Origin: JBFMCC01 sp034435275
Lineage (GTDB): Bacteria > Chloroflexota > Anaerolineae > Anaerolineales > Villigracilaceae
Direction: 5' to 3'
Assembly (NCBI GenBank): GCA_034435275.1
Contig: DAOTXP010000292.1
Location: forward strand, 1 to 28,894
DNA: 28,894 nucleotides
The stretch's first letter is position 1. Each line of letters opens with the position of its first letter. The position numbers and the translations under genes are program-made. Under the pieces are notes generated by a model, which saw only the letters and a list, made by a program, of their open reading frames with translations, made no database searches and was not told the DNA's origin. This document shows, piece after piece, positions 9,410 through 19,222 of the stretch.

Positions 9410-9961
9410 ATGAATGCGAATTATCAAGTTGCGACACTGGCTGGCGGCTGTTTCTGGTGCCTCGAGGCCGTTTTCGATGAAGTGAAGGGTGTCGTCTCGG
9501 TGGAATCGGGCTACGCGGGTGGACAGATTAAAAATCCGTCCTACAAAGCCGTCTGCAGCGGGATGACCGGCCACGCGGAGGTCGTGCAGGTGACCTTCGA
9601 CCCGAACGTCGTCTCCTACCGCGACCTGCTGAATGTCTTCTTCGCCATCCACGATCCCACCACCCTCAACCGCCAGGGCGCGGACGTCGGTACGCAGTAC
9701 CGCTCGGCCATCTTCTATCACGATGACGAACAGAAGGCAATTGCCGAGGAAGTCATCGGCGAATTGAACGCGCAGGAAATATGGGACAGTCCCATCGTCA
9801 CAGAAGTGACAAAATTCGACAAGTTCTACATGGCCGAGAATTATCATCAGGAATATTTCGTCAACAATCCATATCAGCCGTATTGCCAGGCGGTGGTCGC
9901 GCCCAAGGTGGCCAAGTTCCGCAAACACTTCCTGGATATGCTGAAGAAGCAACCGGCGTAG
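9410..9961 (+). CDS. msrA: Peptide-methionine (S)-S-oxide reductase MsrA
   Basis: 183 residues. The catalytic motif GGCFWC (nucleophile C14) is followed by EAVFDEVKGVVSVESGYAGG, then GHAEVVQVTFDP, the GADVGTQYRSAIFYHD segment and YHQEYFVNNP, all in the family order. It reduces methionine-S-sulfoxide in oxidised proteins or free methionine in the cytoplasm. A perfect GAGAAGGAG lies 8 bases before ATG 9410, which decides the start over a longer frame from 9371. Monocistronic: a strong terminator follows. Confidence 0.95.
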   Translation: MNANYQVATLAGGCFWCLEAVFDEVKGVVSVESGYAGGQIKNPSYKAVCSGMTGHAEVVQVTFDPNVVSYRDLLNVFFAIHDPTTLNRQGADVGTQYRSAIFYHDDEQKAIAEEVIGELNAQEIWDSPIVTEVTKFDKFYMAENYHQEYFVNNPYQPYCQAVVAPKVAKFRKHFLDMLKKQPA

Positions 9962-9968
9962 GCCAGAA

Positions 9969-10008
9969 AGACCCTAAAAGTCTTCGGGATTTTTAGGGTC
10001 TGGTTTTT
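9969..10008 (+). terminator. Intrinsic terminator of msrA
   Basis: AGACCCTAAAA (9969-9979) is the exact complement of TTTTAGGGTCT (9991-10001), followed by GGTTTTT. Confidence 0.9.
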
Positions 10009-10010
10009 GT

Positions 10011-10016
10011 TATACT
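10011..10016 (+). promoter_or_regulatory. -10 box of the dihydrouridine synthase gene
   Basis: TATACT ends 12 bases before the ATG at 10029, so the predicted leader is only a few bases and has no Shine-Dalgarno. Confidence 0.45.
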
Positions 10017-10028
10017 TGCCGCTGCTTT

Positions 10029-10991
<963 letters not shown>

Positions 10992-11002
10992 AACATAAAT
11001 TC

Positions 11003-11011
11003 TGATATACT
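11003..11011 (+). promoter_or_regulatory. Extended -10 promoter of radA
   Basis: TGATATACT combines a TGn extension with a TATACT -10. The leader then contains a palindromic repeat copy. Confidence 0.45.
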
Positions 11012-11020
11012 GGGCATGAC

Positions 11021-11061
11021 GACCCTCACCCCCTTCCCCTCCCCCTGCACGGAGAGGGGTG
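11021..11061 (+). repeat. CCCTCA/GGGG palindromic intergenic element in the radA leader
   Basis: GACCCTCACCCCCTTCCCCT is followed by CCCCCTGCACGGAGAGGGGTG, the same layout as the copies at 3612 and 21989. It ends about 12 bases before the radA start, so it would form part of the 5' untranslated leader. Confidence 0.7.
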
Positions 11062-11073
11062 AAAGATAGTGAA

Positions 11074-12489
11074 ATGCCCAAAACCCATACCCGTTACATC
11101 TGCCAGCAATGCGGACGCGTGTCCGCCAGTTACATGGGCAAGTGCCCGCAGTGCGGCGAATTCAACAGCATGGTCGAGGAGGTCGTGCATGATGAGCCTG
11201 CCGCCAGACAGTCTGCCGTGCGCGGGCTGACCGGGCGCTCGTCGCCGCGGCCAATCGGGGAGGTCGGCGGCGAGGCGGGAGATCGCGTCCAGCTACCGAT
11301 GGGCGAGTTCGCGCGCGTGCTGGGCGGCGGGATCGTGCCCGGCTCGATTGTATTAGTGGGCGGAGATCCCGGCATCGGCAAATCCACGCTGATGCTGCAA
11401 ATGGCGATGGAGATGGCCAAGCGTCAACGGGTGCTGTACGTCTCGGGGGAGGAGTCGGAACGCCAGATCAAGATGCGTGCCGCGCGTTTAACGGGGACTC
11501 ACGCGGGGTCCCTGCCCGAGCCGTTGTTTCTCGTCACCGAGACGAATCTGGAGGTCATCCTGAATCACGTGCGCGAGGTCAAGCCCGAATTGCTGATCGT
11601 CGATTCGATCCAAACCACTTACCTGTCCGAATTGGATTCGAGCGCGGGTTCTGTCTCGCAGGTGCGCGAGTGCGCCTCGCAGCTGCGTGAACTGGCGAAG
11701 TCCAGCGGCGTGACCGTGTTCATGATCGGCCACGTGACGAAGGAGGGCGCCATCGCCGGGCCGCGCGTGCTGGAACACATTGTGGACACGGTACTCTATC
11801 TCGAGGGCGACCGCTTCCAGGCGTACCGGCTGCTGCGTTCGGTGAAGAACCGCTTCGGCGCGACGTCGGAGGTGGGCGTGTTCGAGATGCGCGAGGGCGG
11901 GCTGATCGAAGTGACCAACCCCAGCGAGGCATTTCTCGCGGAACGAATGGTCAACGCGGCGGGCTCGACCATCGCGGTGACGATGGAGGGCACGCGTCCG
12001 ATTCTGGTCGAGATTCAAGGGTTGACTTCACCGACGCAATTCGGCAACGCGCGCCGCACGCCCAACGGCGTGGACTTCAACCGGCTTCTGCTCATCGCGG
12101 CCGTGTTGACGCGCCGCGTGGGACTCAAACTCGCGGAACAGGATATTTTCGTGAACGTGGTGGGCGGCATTCAAATTGATGAACCGGCCGCAGACCTCGC
12201 GATTGCCGCGGCGATTGCGTCTTCGTGGCGCGATGTGCCTGTGCGCGCCGAGGCGGTGCTCATCGGTGAGATCGGCTTGGCGGGTGAACTGCGCATGCCC
12301 GGCCAGATGGCGGCGCGCCTGCGCGAGGCACAGAAACTTGGATTCAAGATGGCCGTTGTGCCGAAGGCCATCCGCAAGGGCGAGGCTTATCCGAGCGGGA
12401 TTGAAATCATCGAAGCCCGTTCGTTGGATCAGGCCCTGAGCGCGGCCATGAAATCAGCCGGGACGCAGAAAGGCCGCAAGGTAGCGTGA
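11074..12489 (+). CDS. radA: DNA repair protein RadA
   Basis: 471 residues. A four-cysteine zinc finger (C10, C13, C24, C27) is followed by a RecA-like ATPase with Walker A GGDPGIGKST at 96-105, Walker B LLIVDSIQ near 175, the RadA-specific KNRFG motif at 258-262, and a C-terminal Lon-protease-like domain (VNVVGGIQIDEPAADLAIAAAI). RadA promotes branch migration of recombination intermediates. A GTG at 11059 is in frame but falls inside the repeat; ATG 11074, which begins the usual MPKTHTRYICQQCG, is preferred. The stop codon is followed by a lipoprotein gene. Confidence 0.95.
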   Translation: MPKTHTRYICQQCGRVSASYMGKCPQCGEFNSMVEEVVHDEPAARQSAVRGLTGRSSPRPIGEVGGEAGDRVQLPMGEFARVLGGGIVPGSIVLVGGDPGIGKSTLMLQMAMEMAKRQRVLYVSGEESERQIKMRAARLTGTHAGSLPEPLFLVTETNLEVILNHVREVKPELLIVDSIQTTYLSELDSSAGSVSQVRECASQLRELAKSSGVTVFMIGHVTKEGAIAGPRVLEHIVDTVLYLEGDRFQAYRLLRSVKNRFGATSEVGVFEMREGGLIEVTNPSEAFLAERMVNAAGSTIAVTMEGTRPILVEIQGLTSPTQFGNARRTPNGVDFNRLLLIAAVLTRRVGLKLAEQDIFVNVVGGIQIDEPAADLAIAAAIASSWRDVPVRAEAVLIGEIGLAGELRMPGQMAARLREAQKLGFKMAVVPKAIRKGEAYPSGIEIIEARSLDQALSAAMKSAGTQKGRKVA

Positions 12490-12516
12490 GCAACCTGGCT
12501 GGTTTTTCCCCGTATA

Positions 12517-12542
12517 CCTCCTCAGCAAATACCCTGAGGAGG
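12517..12542 (+). promoter_or_regulatory. Hairpin that buries the Shine-Dalgarno of the lipoprotein gene
   Basis: CCTCCTCAG (12517-12525) is a perfect complement of CTGAGGAGG (12534-12542), which contains the AGGAGG ribosome binding site. The loop is 8 bases. A TATACC -10-like box (12513-12518) overlaps the left arm, so transcripts starting there would lack most of the arm. Confidence 0.6.
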
Positions 12543-12545
12543 TTT

Positions 12546-13397
12546 ATGATGACTCGCAAAATTCTTCCTGTTTTATTGGTTGTCCTTCTCGCGACGGTTG
12601 CGTGCGGATTCAGTTTCAACCTGCCCGAAAGTGTAACCGTCGGTGAGGACGTGACCGACACGGTCAATGTGCCCGTCCCCGCGTCGGAACCCGTCCGCCT
12701 CGAACTGGACTTTGGGGGCGGTTCGCTGAGCCTCGCGCCGGGTGCGGCCTCTGCGCTGGTGGAGGGAACTGTTACGTATAATGTCACTGACTTGAAGCCT
12801 GAGATCACAACGGCGGGCGGAACGGTCAAGATCGAGCAGGGCAATTACAGTTTTCAAAGCGGCCCGCTTGGCGATATTAAGAACATCTGGGATTTGAAAC
12901 TCAGCAACGCTCCGATGGAATTGGTCATTAACGCTGGGGCGTATGAGGGCAACTATGAATTTGGCGGCCTCGCGCTGACCGGCCTGACGGTTCGCGACGG
13001 TGCGGCGAACGTGGACCTGTCATTCTCGTCGCCGAACGAGGCCGAGATGTCCATTTTGCGCTATGAGACCGGCGCATCCAATGTCCGCTTGACCGGGCTG
13101 GGCAACGCCAATTTCACCACACTCATCTTCAACAGCGGCGCGGGCGACTACACCCTCGATTTCTCCGGAGAGTTCCAACGCGACGCGACTGCCACGATCG
13201 AATCGGGGCTGAGCAACATGATTCTGGTCATCCCGGAGGGTTTGAGCGCCAGGGTGACCGTTGAGAGCGGCGTCGCCAACGTCAACGCCGGCCCGGGCTG
13301 GAGCCAGTCCGGCAATATCTACACCCAATCTGGAGACGGTCCCACCTTGACCATTCTGGTCAAGACCGGCGCGGGCAACCTGACGTTGACACGCTAG
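12546..13397 (+). CDS. Exported lipoprotein with toastrack-like beta-repeat domain
   Basis: About 283 residues from ATG 12546 (or 282 from 12549, which spaces better from AGGAGG). The N-terminus is Met-Thr-Arg-Lys, a hydrophobic stretch and ATVAC, a near-lipobox, so it is probably membrane-anchored outside the cell. The segment LELDFGGGSLSLAPGA resembles the start of toastrack/DUF2154-type domains. The rest is a run of short repeats such as GASNVRLTGLGNANF and SGLSNMILVIPEG that predict a beta-solenoid. Function unknown. An upstream in-frame ATG-like start at 12486 overlaps radA and has no signal, so it was not chosen. Confidence 0.75.
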   Translation: MMTRKILPVLLVVLLATVACGFSFNLPESVTVGEDVTDTVNVPVPASEPVRLELDFGGGSLSLAPGAASALVEGTVTYNVTDLKPEITTAGGTVKIEQGNYSFQSGPLGDIKNIWDLKLSNAPMELVINAGAYEGNYEFGGLALTGLTVRDGAANVDLSFSSPNEAEMSILRYETGASNVRLTGLGNANFTTLIFNSGAGDYTLDFSGEFQRDATATIESGLSNMILVIPEGLSARVTVESGVANVNAGPGWSQSGNIYTQSGDGPTLTILVKTGAGNLTLTR

Positions 13398-13422
13398 CCG
13401 CCCGCCATCCTGACGTCCGAGT

Positions 13423-13453
13423 ACGCGCCCTCTCGAAAAATGAGAGGGCGCGT
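13423..13453 (+). terminator. Strong GC-rich hairpin after the toastrack lipoprotein gene
   Basis: ACGCGCCCTCTC (13423-13434) pairs perfectly with GAGAGGGCGCGT (13442-13453) around a short A-rich loop. The following bases are AATTTGG, so the T-tract is weak. Confidence 0.6.
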
Positions 13454-13467
13454 AATTTGGAGCAAAA

Positions 13468-13488
13468 GGTCATATTTGGTCTATGACC
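13468..13488 (+). promoter_or_regulatory. Inverted repeat upstream of the Rrf2 promoter
   Basis: GGTCATA (13468-13474) and TATGACC (13482-13488) are exact complements with a 7-base spacer. They lie 8 bases before the -35 box, a position that suits an operator or activator site. Confidence 0.45.
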
Positions 13489-13496
13489 TCCATCAC

Positions 13497-13525
13497 TTGC
13501 TTATGAGGGGATTTCACAATAGAAT
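13497..13525 (+). promoter_or_regulatory. Sigma-70-type promoter of the Rrf2 regulator gene
   Basis: TTGCTT (13497-13502), 17 bases, TAGAAT (13520-13525). A further inverted repeat GGTAAAA (13527-13533) / TTTTACC (13552-13558) covers the likely transcription start and could bind the regulator itself. Confidence 0.65.
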
Positions 13526-13573
13526 GGGTAAAAGCAGAGAAATATTATCTGTTTTACCAAAGAGGAACATCTT

Positions 13574-13990
13574 ATGCAAATTACCCGCCAAGCCGACTAC
13601 GCGGTGCGAGCCGTTTTATATCTGGCCCGCCTGGGAACCACCCAGCGGGCAGCCACCAGCCAGGTGGCGCAGGAACAACGCATCCCGCCTTCCTTCCTGG
13701 CCAAGATTATTTCGCAGTTGTCCATTGCCGGGCTGTTGCACACCTCGCGCGGTGCGCGCGGCGGCGTGACCCTGGCGCGCGATCCGAAGGACATCACCCT
13801 GCTGGAGGTGATCGAAGCCATTGACGGGCCGATCATGCTCAATGAATGCGTGGGCGACGGCGGTACCTGCACCTTCGATAAAGATTGCCCATTGCGCCCG
13901 GTCTGGTGCGATGCACAGGATGAACTGGTGCGCCGCCTGCGCGGCACAAATTTTGCGGATATGCTGGCGAAGAGTGCGGTTGCCGCCTGA
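13574..13990 (+). CDS. Rrf2-family (IscR/NsrR-like) Fe-S transcriptional regulator
   Basis: 138 residues. The start MQITRQADYAVRAVLYLA, then RIPPSFLAKIISQLSIAGLL and SRGARGGV, is the Rrf2 winged helix-turn-helix. Cysteines at 92, 99, 105 and 112 (ECVGDGGTC, then DCPLRPVWC) match the region that binds a [2Fe-2S] or [4Fe-4S] cluster in IscR and NsrR, so DNA binding is likely controlled by redox state, iron-sulfur supply or nitric oxide. AAGAGG lies just before the ATG. No suf/isc genes adjoin it. Its own promoter is flanked by two inverted repeats, which suggests autoregulation. Confidence 0.9.
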   Translation: MQITRQADYAVRAVLYLARLGTTQRAATSQVAQEQRIPPSFLAKIISQLSIAGLLHTSRGARGGVTLARDPKDITLLEVIEAIDGPIMLNECVGDGGTCTFDKDCPLRPVWCDAQDELVRRLRGTNFADMLAKSAVAA

Positions 13991-14014
13991 ACACACTCAC
14001 TGCTTGAAAGCAAC

Positions 14015-14047
14015 TCCTCCCGGCAGTAAGTCGGGAGGAAGTTTTTT
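14015..14047 (+). terminator. Intrinsic terminator of the Rrf2 gene
   Basis: TCCTCCCG (14015-14022) pairs with CGGGAGGA (14032-14039), then AGTTTTTTG. Confidence 0.85.
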
Positions 14048-14089
14048 GCCTGAGGTAAGGCTTTGAGGGAACTTGCTCGGGAGGTCAGA

Positions 14090-14869
14090 ATGTCGAAGCG
14101 AAATATCCTGGTTTCCGTGTTTCTCCCCTTTGTCATGCTAATCATCCTTGCTTGTCAGGGCGGGCCGCTCGCCTCTGTGTTCGCCACGCCGACCCCGACG
14201 ATCACGCCTTCGCCGCTTCCAACGCCCACCCCGGTCTTCACGCCAACACCGACGCCAATCCCGGAAGGAGTAGTGCAGACCGAGCAGGCGGATGGAAGCA
14301 TCCTGTTTACCGACTATGACGGCGGGTATCAGTTGACAATTCCACCGGGCTGGGAAATCGTTCCAATCAGCAAGGAAGACATTGACCAGATTCTGAATGC
14401 CCTTGCCGCGAACAATCCCCAGATCGAACAATTCAGGGGCGTAATCTCTCAACTCGATCCCGAGGTATTCCGTGCGTTCCTCTTCAATTTCAATTCGTAT
14501 GCCGTGTCGGAATCCTATGTGACGAATGTGAACATCCTTCTGGACAGGTCCAGCCTTGTGTTGAGTGCCCCGCTCGATTATGTTATCACCTCCTCTGCGA
14601 GCGCTTTGGAGTCCATGGGTGATCAAATCACCATTCTCGGGTCGGAGCAAATCGAGACGGCTTCTGGAGTACCTATTGGAACGATCCGCGTTTTACAAAA
14701 AATCACCACCTCATCGGGAGAAGAGGTGGATGTCTATCAGTCGCTGATGTTTGTCAAGACTGGAAAGGCTTTGGTGAGTATCACCCTCTCGACGCCTTTC
14801 TCTTTGCATAATGCGGTCGAGCCTGAATTCGACCAGATCATTGACACGCTGGCGATTCTCCAGCCGTGA
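14090..14869 (+). CDS. Lipoprotein with Thr-Pro spacer, paralogue of the next gene
   Basis: 259 residues. A signal sequence ends in the lipobox IILAC (C22), followed by a Thr/Pro-rich spacer (TPTPTITPSPLPTPTP) that would hold the domain away from the membrane. The globular part begins SILFTDYDGGYQLTIPPGW and contains LDPEVFRAFLFN. The neighbour at 14972 shares this plan (LFIDYDAGFE...PGW, LDPAFFRFLMYD), so the two are tandem paralogues. The opening resembles PsbP/Mog1-like surface domains, but this is a weak impression and no function is known. GGGAGG 5 bases before ATG 14090 fixes the start; a TTG at 14063 is less likely. Confidence 0.78.
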   Translation: MSKRNILVSVFLPFVMLIILACQGGPLASVFATPTPTITPSPLPTPTPVFTPTPTPIPEGVVQTEQADGSILFTDYDGGYQLTIPPGWEIVPISKEDIDQILNALAANNPQIEQFRGVISQLDPEVFRAFLFNFNSYAVSESYVTNVNILLDRSSLVLSAPLDYVITSSASALESMGDQITILGSEQIETASGVPIGTIRVLQKITTSSGEEVDVYQSLMFVKTGKALVSITLSTPFSLHNAVEPEFDQIIDTLAILQP

Positions 14870-14971
14870 ACGCGATCACGGACGTCTCATTGCAGAATGT
14901 GGCTCTTCGCCGCACGTATAATTCGCCGTTGAATTGCATTCCTGAATGGCAGTAATGGCTAAGAGAAGACC

Positions 14972-15778
14972 ATGAAATCCAATCGTTTGGGTGTTCTCGC
15001 TGTCTCTGTTGTGTTGGTGGGCAGTTTTGCCTGCTCGGGGCTCGGCCTGCCATCCGCTCCTCTCCCCACGCCATTTCCGCCCGAATATCTTCCGACTGTC
15101 ATTGCCATGACCGCAGGCGCGGCCGGGAATCCATCCTTGCCCGGCGACGAGGCGACTGTTCCGACGATGCCCGCGTCCGGCACCGAATACAGGATCAGCG
15201 ATGACGGCGCCGCATTATTCATAGACTACGATGCCGGCTTCGAGATTGCCTCGGTGCCAGGCTGGGTGTGCGCCCGTCCACAGAGCGAGGAACTCGACGC
15301 CATGCTGGCCAACCAGGCCCAGCAGAACGAAGACCTGCTTTACGCCCTCCAGACCGCCCAGGAACTAGACCCCGCCTTTTTCCGATTCCTGATGTACGAT
15401 TTAAAACCCGAGCACGCCACACCCGGCGGGATGACCAACATCATCGTGGCGTGGGACCAGGCGATCACCACGTCGGTCAACAATTATCTTGGCGCGTTGA
15501 TCCAGAGCCTTGAAATCAGCGGGGATTATCCCGGCCTGCGCATTACCACGTCCAATATCATCACCAATTCGAACGGCGTAGTCGTCGGGGTGCTGGGCGG
15601 CAGGTATTATCTGACCACCGATGCGGGTGAGGAAATCCCCCTGTATCTTAAGATGGCCATCTTCAACAGCAAACGGCCGGGCATGGTCGGCGTGATCCTG
15701 ACCACGCTGGAAAGCATGATTGACGCGATCAGCCCAGACTTCGATACAGTGGTGGGGAACATCAAAGTGCAACCCTAG
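14972..15778 (+). CDS. Lipoprotein, second tandem paralogue
   Basis: 268 residues with a signal sequence ending at GSFAC (C21) and a Pro-rich spacer. The domain from residue about 75 (AALFIDYDAGFEIASVPGW) aligns with the preceding lipoprotein through LDPAFFRFLMYD, NIIVAWDQ, a small-residue LGGRYYL strand and a final region near ISPDFDTVVGNI. It probably acts at the outer face of the cytoplasmic membrane. Unlike its neighbour it has few Thr-Pro repeats. Function unknown. AAGAGAAG precedes the ATG weakly. A perfect terminator follows. Confidence 0.78.
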   Translation: MKSNRLGVLAVSVVLVGSFACSGLGLPSAPLPTPFPPEYLPTVIAMTAGAAGNPSLPGDEATVPTMPASGTEYRISDDGAALFIDYDAGFEIASVPGWVCARPQSEELDAMLANQAQQNEDLLYALQTAQELDPAFFRFLMYDLKPEHATPGGMTNIIVAWDQAITTSVNNYLGALIQSLEISGDYPGLRITTSNIITNSNGVVVGVLGGRYYLTTDAGEEIPLYLKMAIFNSKRPGMVGVILTTLESMIDAISPDFDTVVGNIKVQP

Positions 15779-15799
15779 AAAGAGCAGGTAACAAGGACA

Positions 15800-15834
15800 A
15801 TTCTCCCGGCTATAATAGCCGGGAGAATTTTTTT
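15800..15834 (+). terminator. Perfect 13-bp hairpin terminator, overlapping a possible hutU -10
   Basis: ATTCTCCCGGCTA (15800-15812) and TAGCCGGGAGAAT (15816-15828) pair perfectly around a 3-base loop, followed by seven T. The loop region reads TATAAT (15811-15816), which could also serve as a -10 for hutU. Confidence 0.9.
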
Positions 15835-15850
15835 GACAAGGAGTCGCATC

Positions 15851-17503
<1,653 letters not shown>

Positions 17504-17507
17504 TCCA

Positions 17508-17693
17508 ATGAATAAAAATATTTTGACAGCCCTGTCATTGATCTTATCTGGCATGGTTTCGTGCAGACCTGTGCTGGCGATTGGGTGGGGGGAGTTCTTA
17601 CTGTTGACAATTTTGGTCGCAGTGCTCATCGGTCCGCCTGTGTACCGGTTCCTCCGCAGGCTTGAAAATTCCCGAAGACCGAAAGGGAAATAA
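17508..17693 (+). CDS. Small membrane protein, unknown
   Basis: 61 residues. Two hydrophobic stretches (ILTALSLILSGMVSC and FLLLTILVAVLIGPPVY) are followed by a basic tail RFLRRLENSRRPKGK, which suggests a small membrane protein with its C-terminus in the cytoplasm. It starts 4 bases after hutU ends, without a good ribosome binding site, so it may be read by coupling. No family recognised. A terminator follows, which supports a real transcription unit end here. Confidence 0.45.
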   Translation: MNKNILTALSLILSGMVSCRPVLAIGWGEFLLLTILVAVLIGPPVYRFLRRLENSRRPKGK

Positions 17694-17701
17694 TGCCAAC
17701 G

Positions 17702-17732
17702 TCCCGAAGGCTCCAGGCCTTCGGGAAGTTTT
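17702..17732 (+). terminator. Intrinsic terminator after hutU and the small membrane gene
   Basis: TCCCGAAGGC (17702-17711) pairs with GCCTTCGGGA (17717-17726), then AGTTTTG. Confidence 0.75.
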
Positions 17733-17752
17733 GTTGCCTTGTATTTTCTTCC

Positions 17753-17781
17753 TTGACATACTGTATATCATACAGTATAAT
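17753..17781 (+). promoter_or_regulatory. Consensus promoter with embedded PadR operator palindrome
   Basis: TTGACA (17753-17758), exactly 17 bases, TATAAT (17776-17781). A 21-bp palindrome, ATACTGTAT-ATC-ATACAGTAT (17758-17778), fills the spacer and touches both boxes. A protein bound there would block RNA polymerase, so autorepression by PadR is the natural reading. Confidence 0.85.
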
Positions 17782-17798
17782 GTGTCAAAAGGTGAACG

Positions 17799-18131
17799 AT
17801 GGAAAACGATGAACTTGTCCAGAATATGTTATTGGAACTGCGGCGCGGCGTGATCGCCATCGCGGTGCTCAGCCAGTTGAGCAAGGAGCAGTACGGTTAT
17901 TCCCTGCTCAAGGCGCTCTCGGACCGCGGCCTGGCCGTGGATCAGAGCACGCTTTATCCGCTCCTGCGCCGCCTCGAGTCGCAGGGACTGTTGCAGTCCG
18001 ATTGGCGCATCGCGGACGAAGCCCGTCCGCGGCGCTACTATGTCATCAGCGCGCAGGGACGCAAGGTCCTCGCGCAATTGAAAAAAGAATGGTCGGGCAT
18101 GGTGGAATCCATGCAAGCCATGCTCTCATAA
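17799..18131 (+). CDS. PadR-family transcriptional regulator
   Basis: 110 residues. The pattern MLLELRRGVIAIAVLSQL, then YGYSLLKALSDRGLAVDQSTLYPLLRRLE and SQGLL, is a PadR winged helix, with RPRRYYVISAQGRKVLAQL as the wing and last helix. The short C-terminus fits the PadR-s2 subgroup, which dimerises through one helix. AAAGGTGA precedes the ATG. It is encoded 15 bases upstream of a HAAS-domain membrane protein, the usual partner of this subgroup, and is almost certainly an autorepressor through the palindrome in its promoter. The inducer is unknown. Confidence 0.93.
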   Translation: MENDELVQNMLLELRRGVIAIAVLSQLSKEQYGYSLLKALSDRGLAVDQSTLYPLLRRLESQGLLQSDWRIADEARPRRYYVISAQGRKVLAQLKKEWSGMVESMQAMLS

Positions 18132-18146
18132 AAGAAGGAGAATATC

Positions 18147-19163
18147 ATGAACCTGATCGACAAATATGCCGCCGAAGTCGGCAAGTATCTGCCCCGCCGC
18201 CAGCGCGCCGACATCGAGGCCGAGATCCGCTCGACGCTGGAGGATATGCTCGAGGAGCGGACGCAGGGAAAGGGTCCCGCGACGGACGCGATGGTGGAGG
18301 AACTGCTCAGGGAATACGGCGCGCCGCGCGAGGTGGCGGCGTCCTATGGTCACAAGCAATATCTCATCGGCCCACGGCTCTTCCCCGTCTTCGAGATGGT
18401 GACCAAGATTGTGCTGGCGGCGCTGTTCCTGGCATTGCTGGTGAGTTACGGCTTCAGTGTGATCCGCGCCGGGTTGAGCGCCTCCGAAATGGCGGTGGCC
18501 CTGGGTAAATTGCTCCTGCAATATCTGAGCGCGGCGCTCACTGCCTTTGGGAACGTCGTGCTGGTCTTCGCCATCCTTGAGCGCGTCCTGCCCGCCTCCG
18601 AGCAGGAAGACATGAAAGACAAGTGGGATCCTGCCGACCTGGCGAAGGAGCCCGACCCCGACGCCATCAAGCCCGCGGAACACATCACGAGTATCCTGTT
18701 CACGGTGGTAGGACTGGTGATCCTCAACGGTTTCCCGCACATCATCGGCCTGTATTTCCTCTCGGACGATAAATGGACTTTCGTGCCCATCCTCTCGCAG
18801 GCTTTCTTCAGATACATGCCGTGGATCAACCTGATGAGCGCGTTGCAGATCGCGCTGAACCTGTGGCTGTTACAGCAGGGCGTCTGGAGGACAAGCACCC
18901 GCGTCGCCGCGCTGACCCTGAAGGGGGGCGCGCTGGCCCTGGTCATCGCCATGCTCACGGGCCCTGCCATTCTCCAGATCACGTCCGAATCGGCGGCCGG
19001 GACTCCGCTGGCCGAAGTCCTCGACGAACTCGGCACGCTGACAGGTTTCGTGACCATTCCACTCCTGGTGGCCGTGATTCTCGGAACCGTGATCGAGATG
19101 GGACAGATCGGCTGGAAGTTGTTACAGCCCAGGCCGTCCATCCCGCTTGAGGCGAAAAAGTAG
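18147..19163 (+). CDS. HAAS-domain multi-pass membrane protein (PadR partner)
   Basis: 338 residues. The first 70 (MNLIDKYAAEVGKYLPRRQR, then DIEAEIRSTLEDML and a helix ending in EYGAPREVAASY) form a HAAS-type helical signalling domain that is typically encoded next to PadR regulators. About six transmembrane segments follow (for example FEMVTKIVLAALFLALLV and FVTIPLLVAVILGTVIEM). The HAAS domain is thought to interact with the adjacent PadR protein, so this pair may sense the membrane or an envelope ligand, but no signal is known. AAGAAGGAG precedes the ATG with good spacing. Confidence 0.82.
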   Translation: MNLIDKYAAEVGKYLPRRQRADIEAEIRSTLEDMLEERTQGKGPATDAMVEELLREYGAPREVAASYGHKQYLIGPRLFPVFEMVTKIVLAALFLALLVSYGFSVIRAGLSASEMAVALGKLLLQYLSAALTAFGNVVLVFAILERVLPASEQEDMKDKWDPADLAKEPDPDAIKPAEHITSILFTVVGLVILNGFPHIIGLYFLSDDKWTFVPILSQAFFRYMPWINLMSALQIALNLWLLQQGVWRTSTRVAALTLKGGALALVIAMLTGPAILQITSESAAGTPLAEVLDELGTLTGFVTIPLLVAVILGTVIEMGQIGWKLLQPRPSIPLEAKK

Positions 19164-19174
19164 GCGGCAGAATC

Positions 19175-19204
19175 AATCGGGCGGACATATTTGTCCGCCC
19201 GATT
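19175..19204. terminator. 13-bp hairpin shared by the two convergent genes
   Basis: AATCGGGCGGACA (19175-19187) and TGTCCGCCCGATT (19192-19204) pair perfectly around TATT. The flanks have little T-tract. Confidence 0.65.
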
Positions 19205-19222
19205 TCGGTTGATGTGCGGGCT

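Noticed and set aside
11059..11073. GTG start for radA
   Set aside because: It lies in the palindromic repeat and adds five residues absent from the usual RadA N-terminus.
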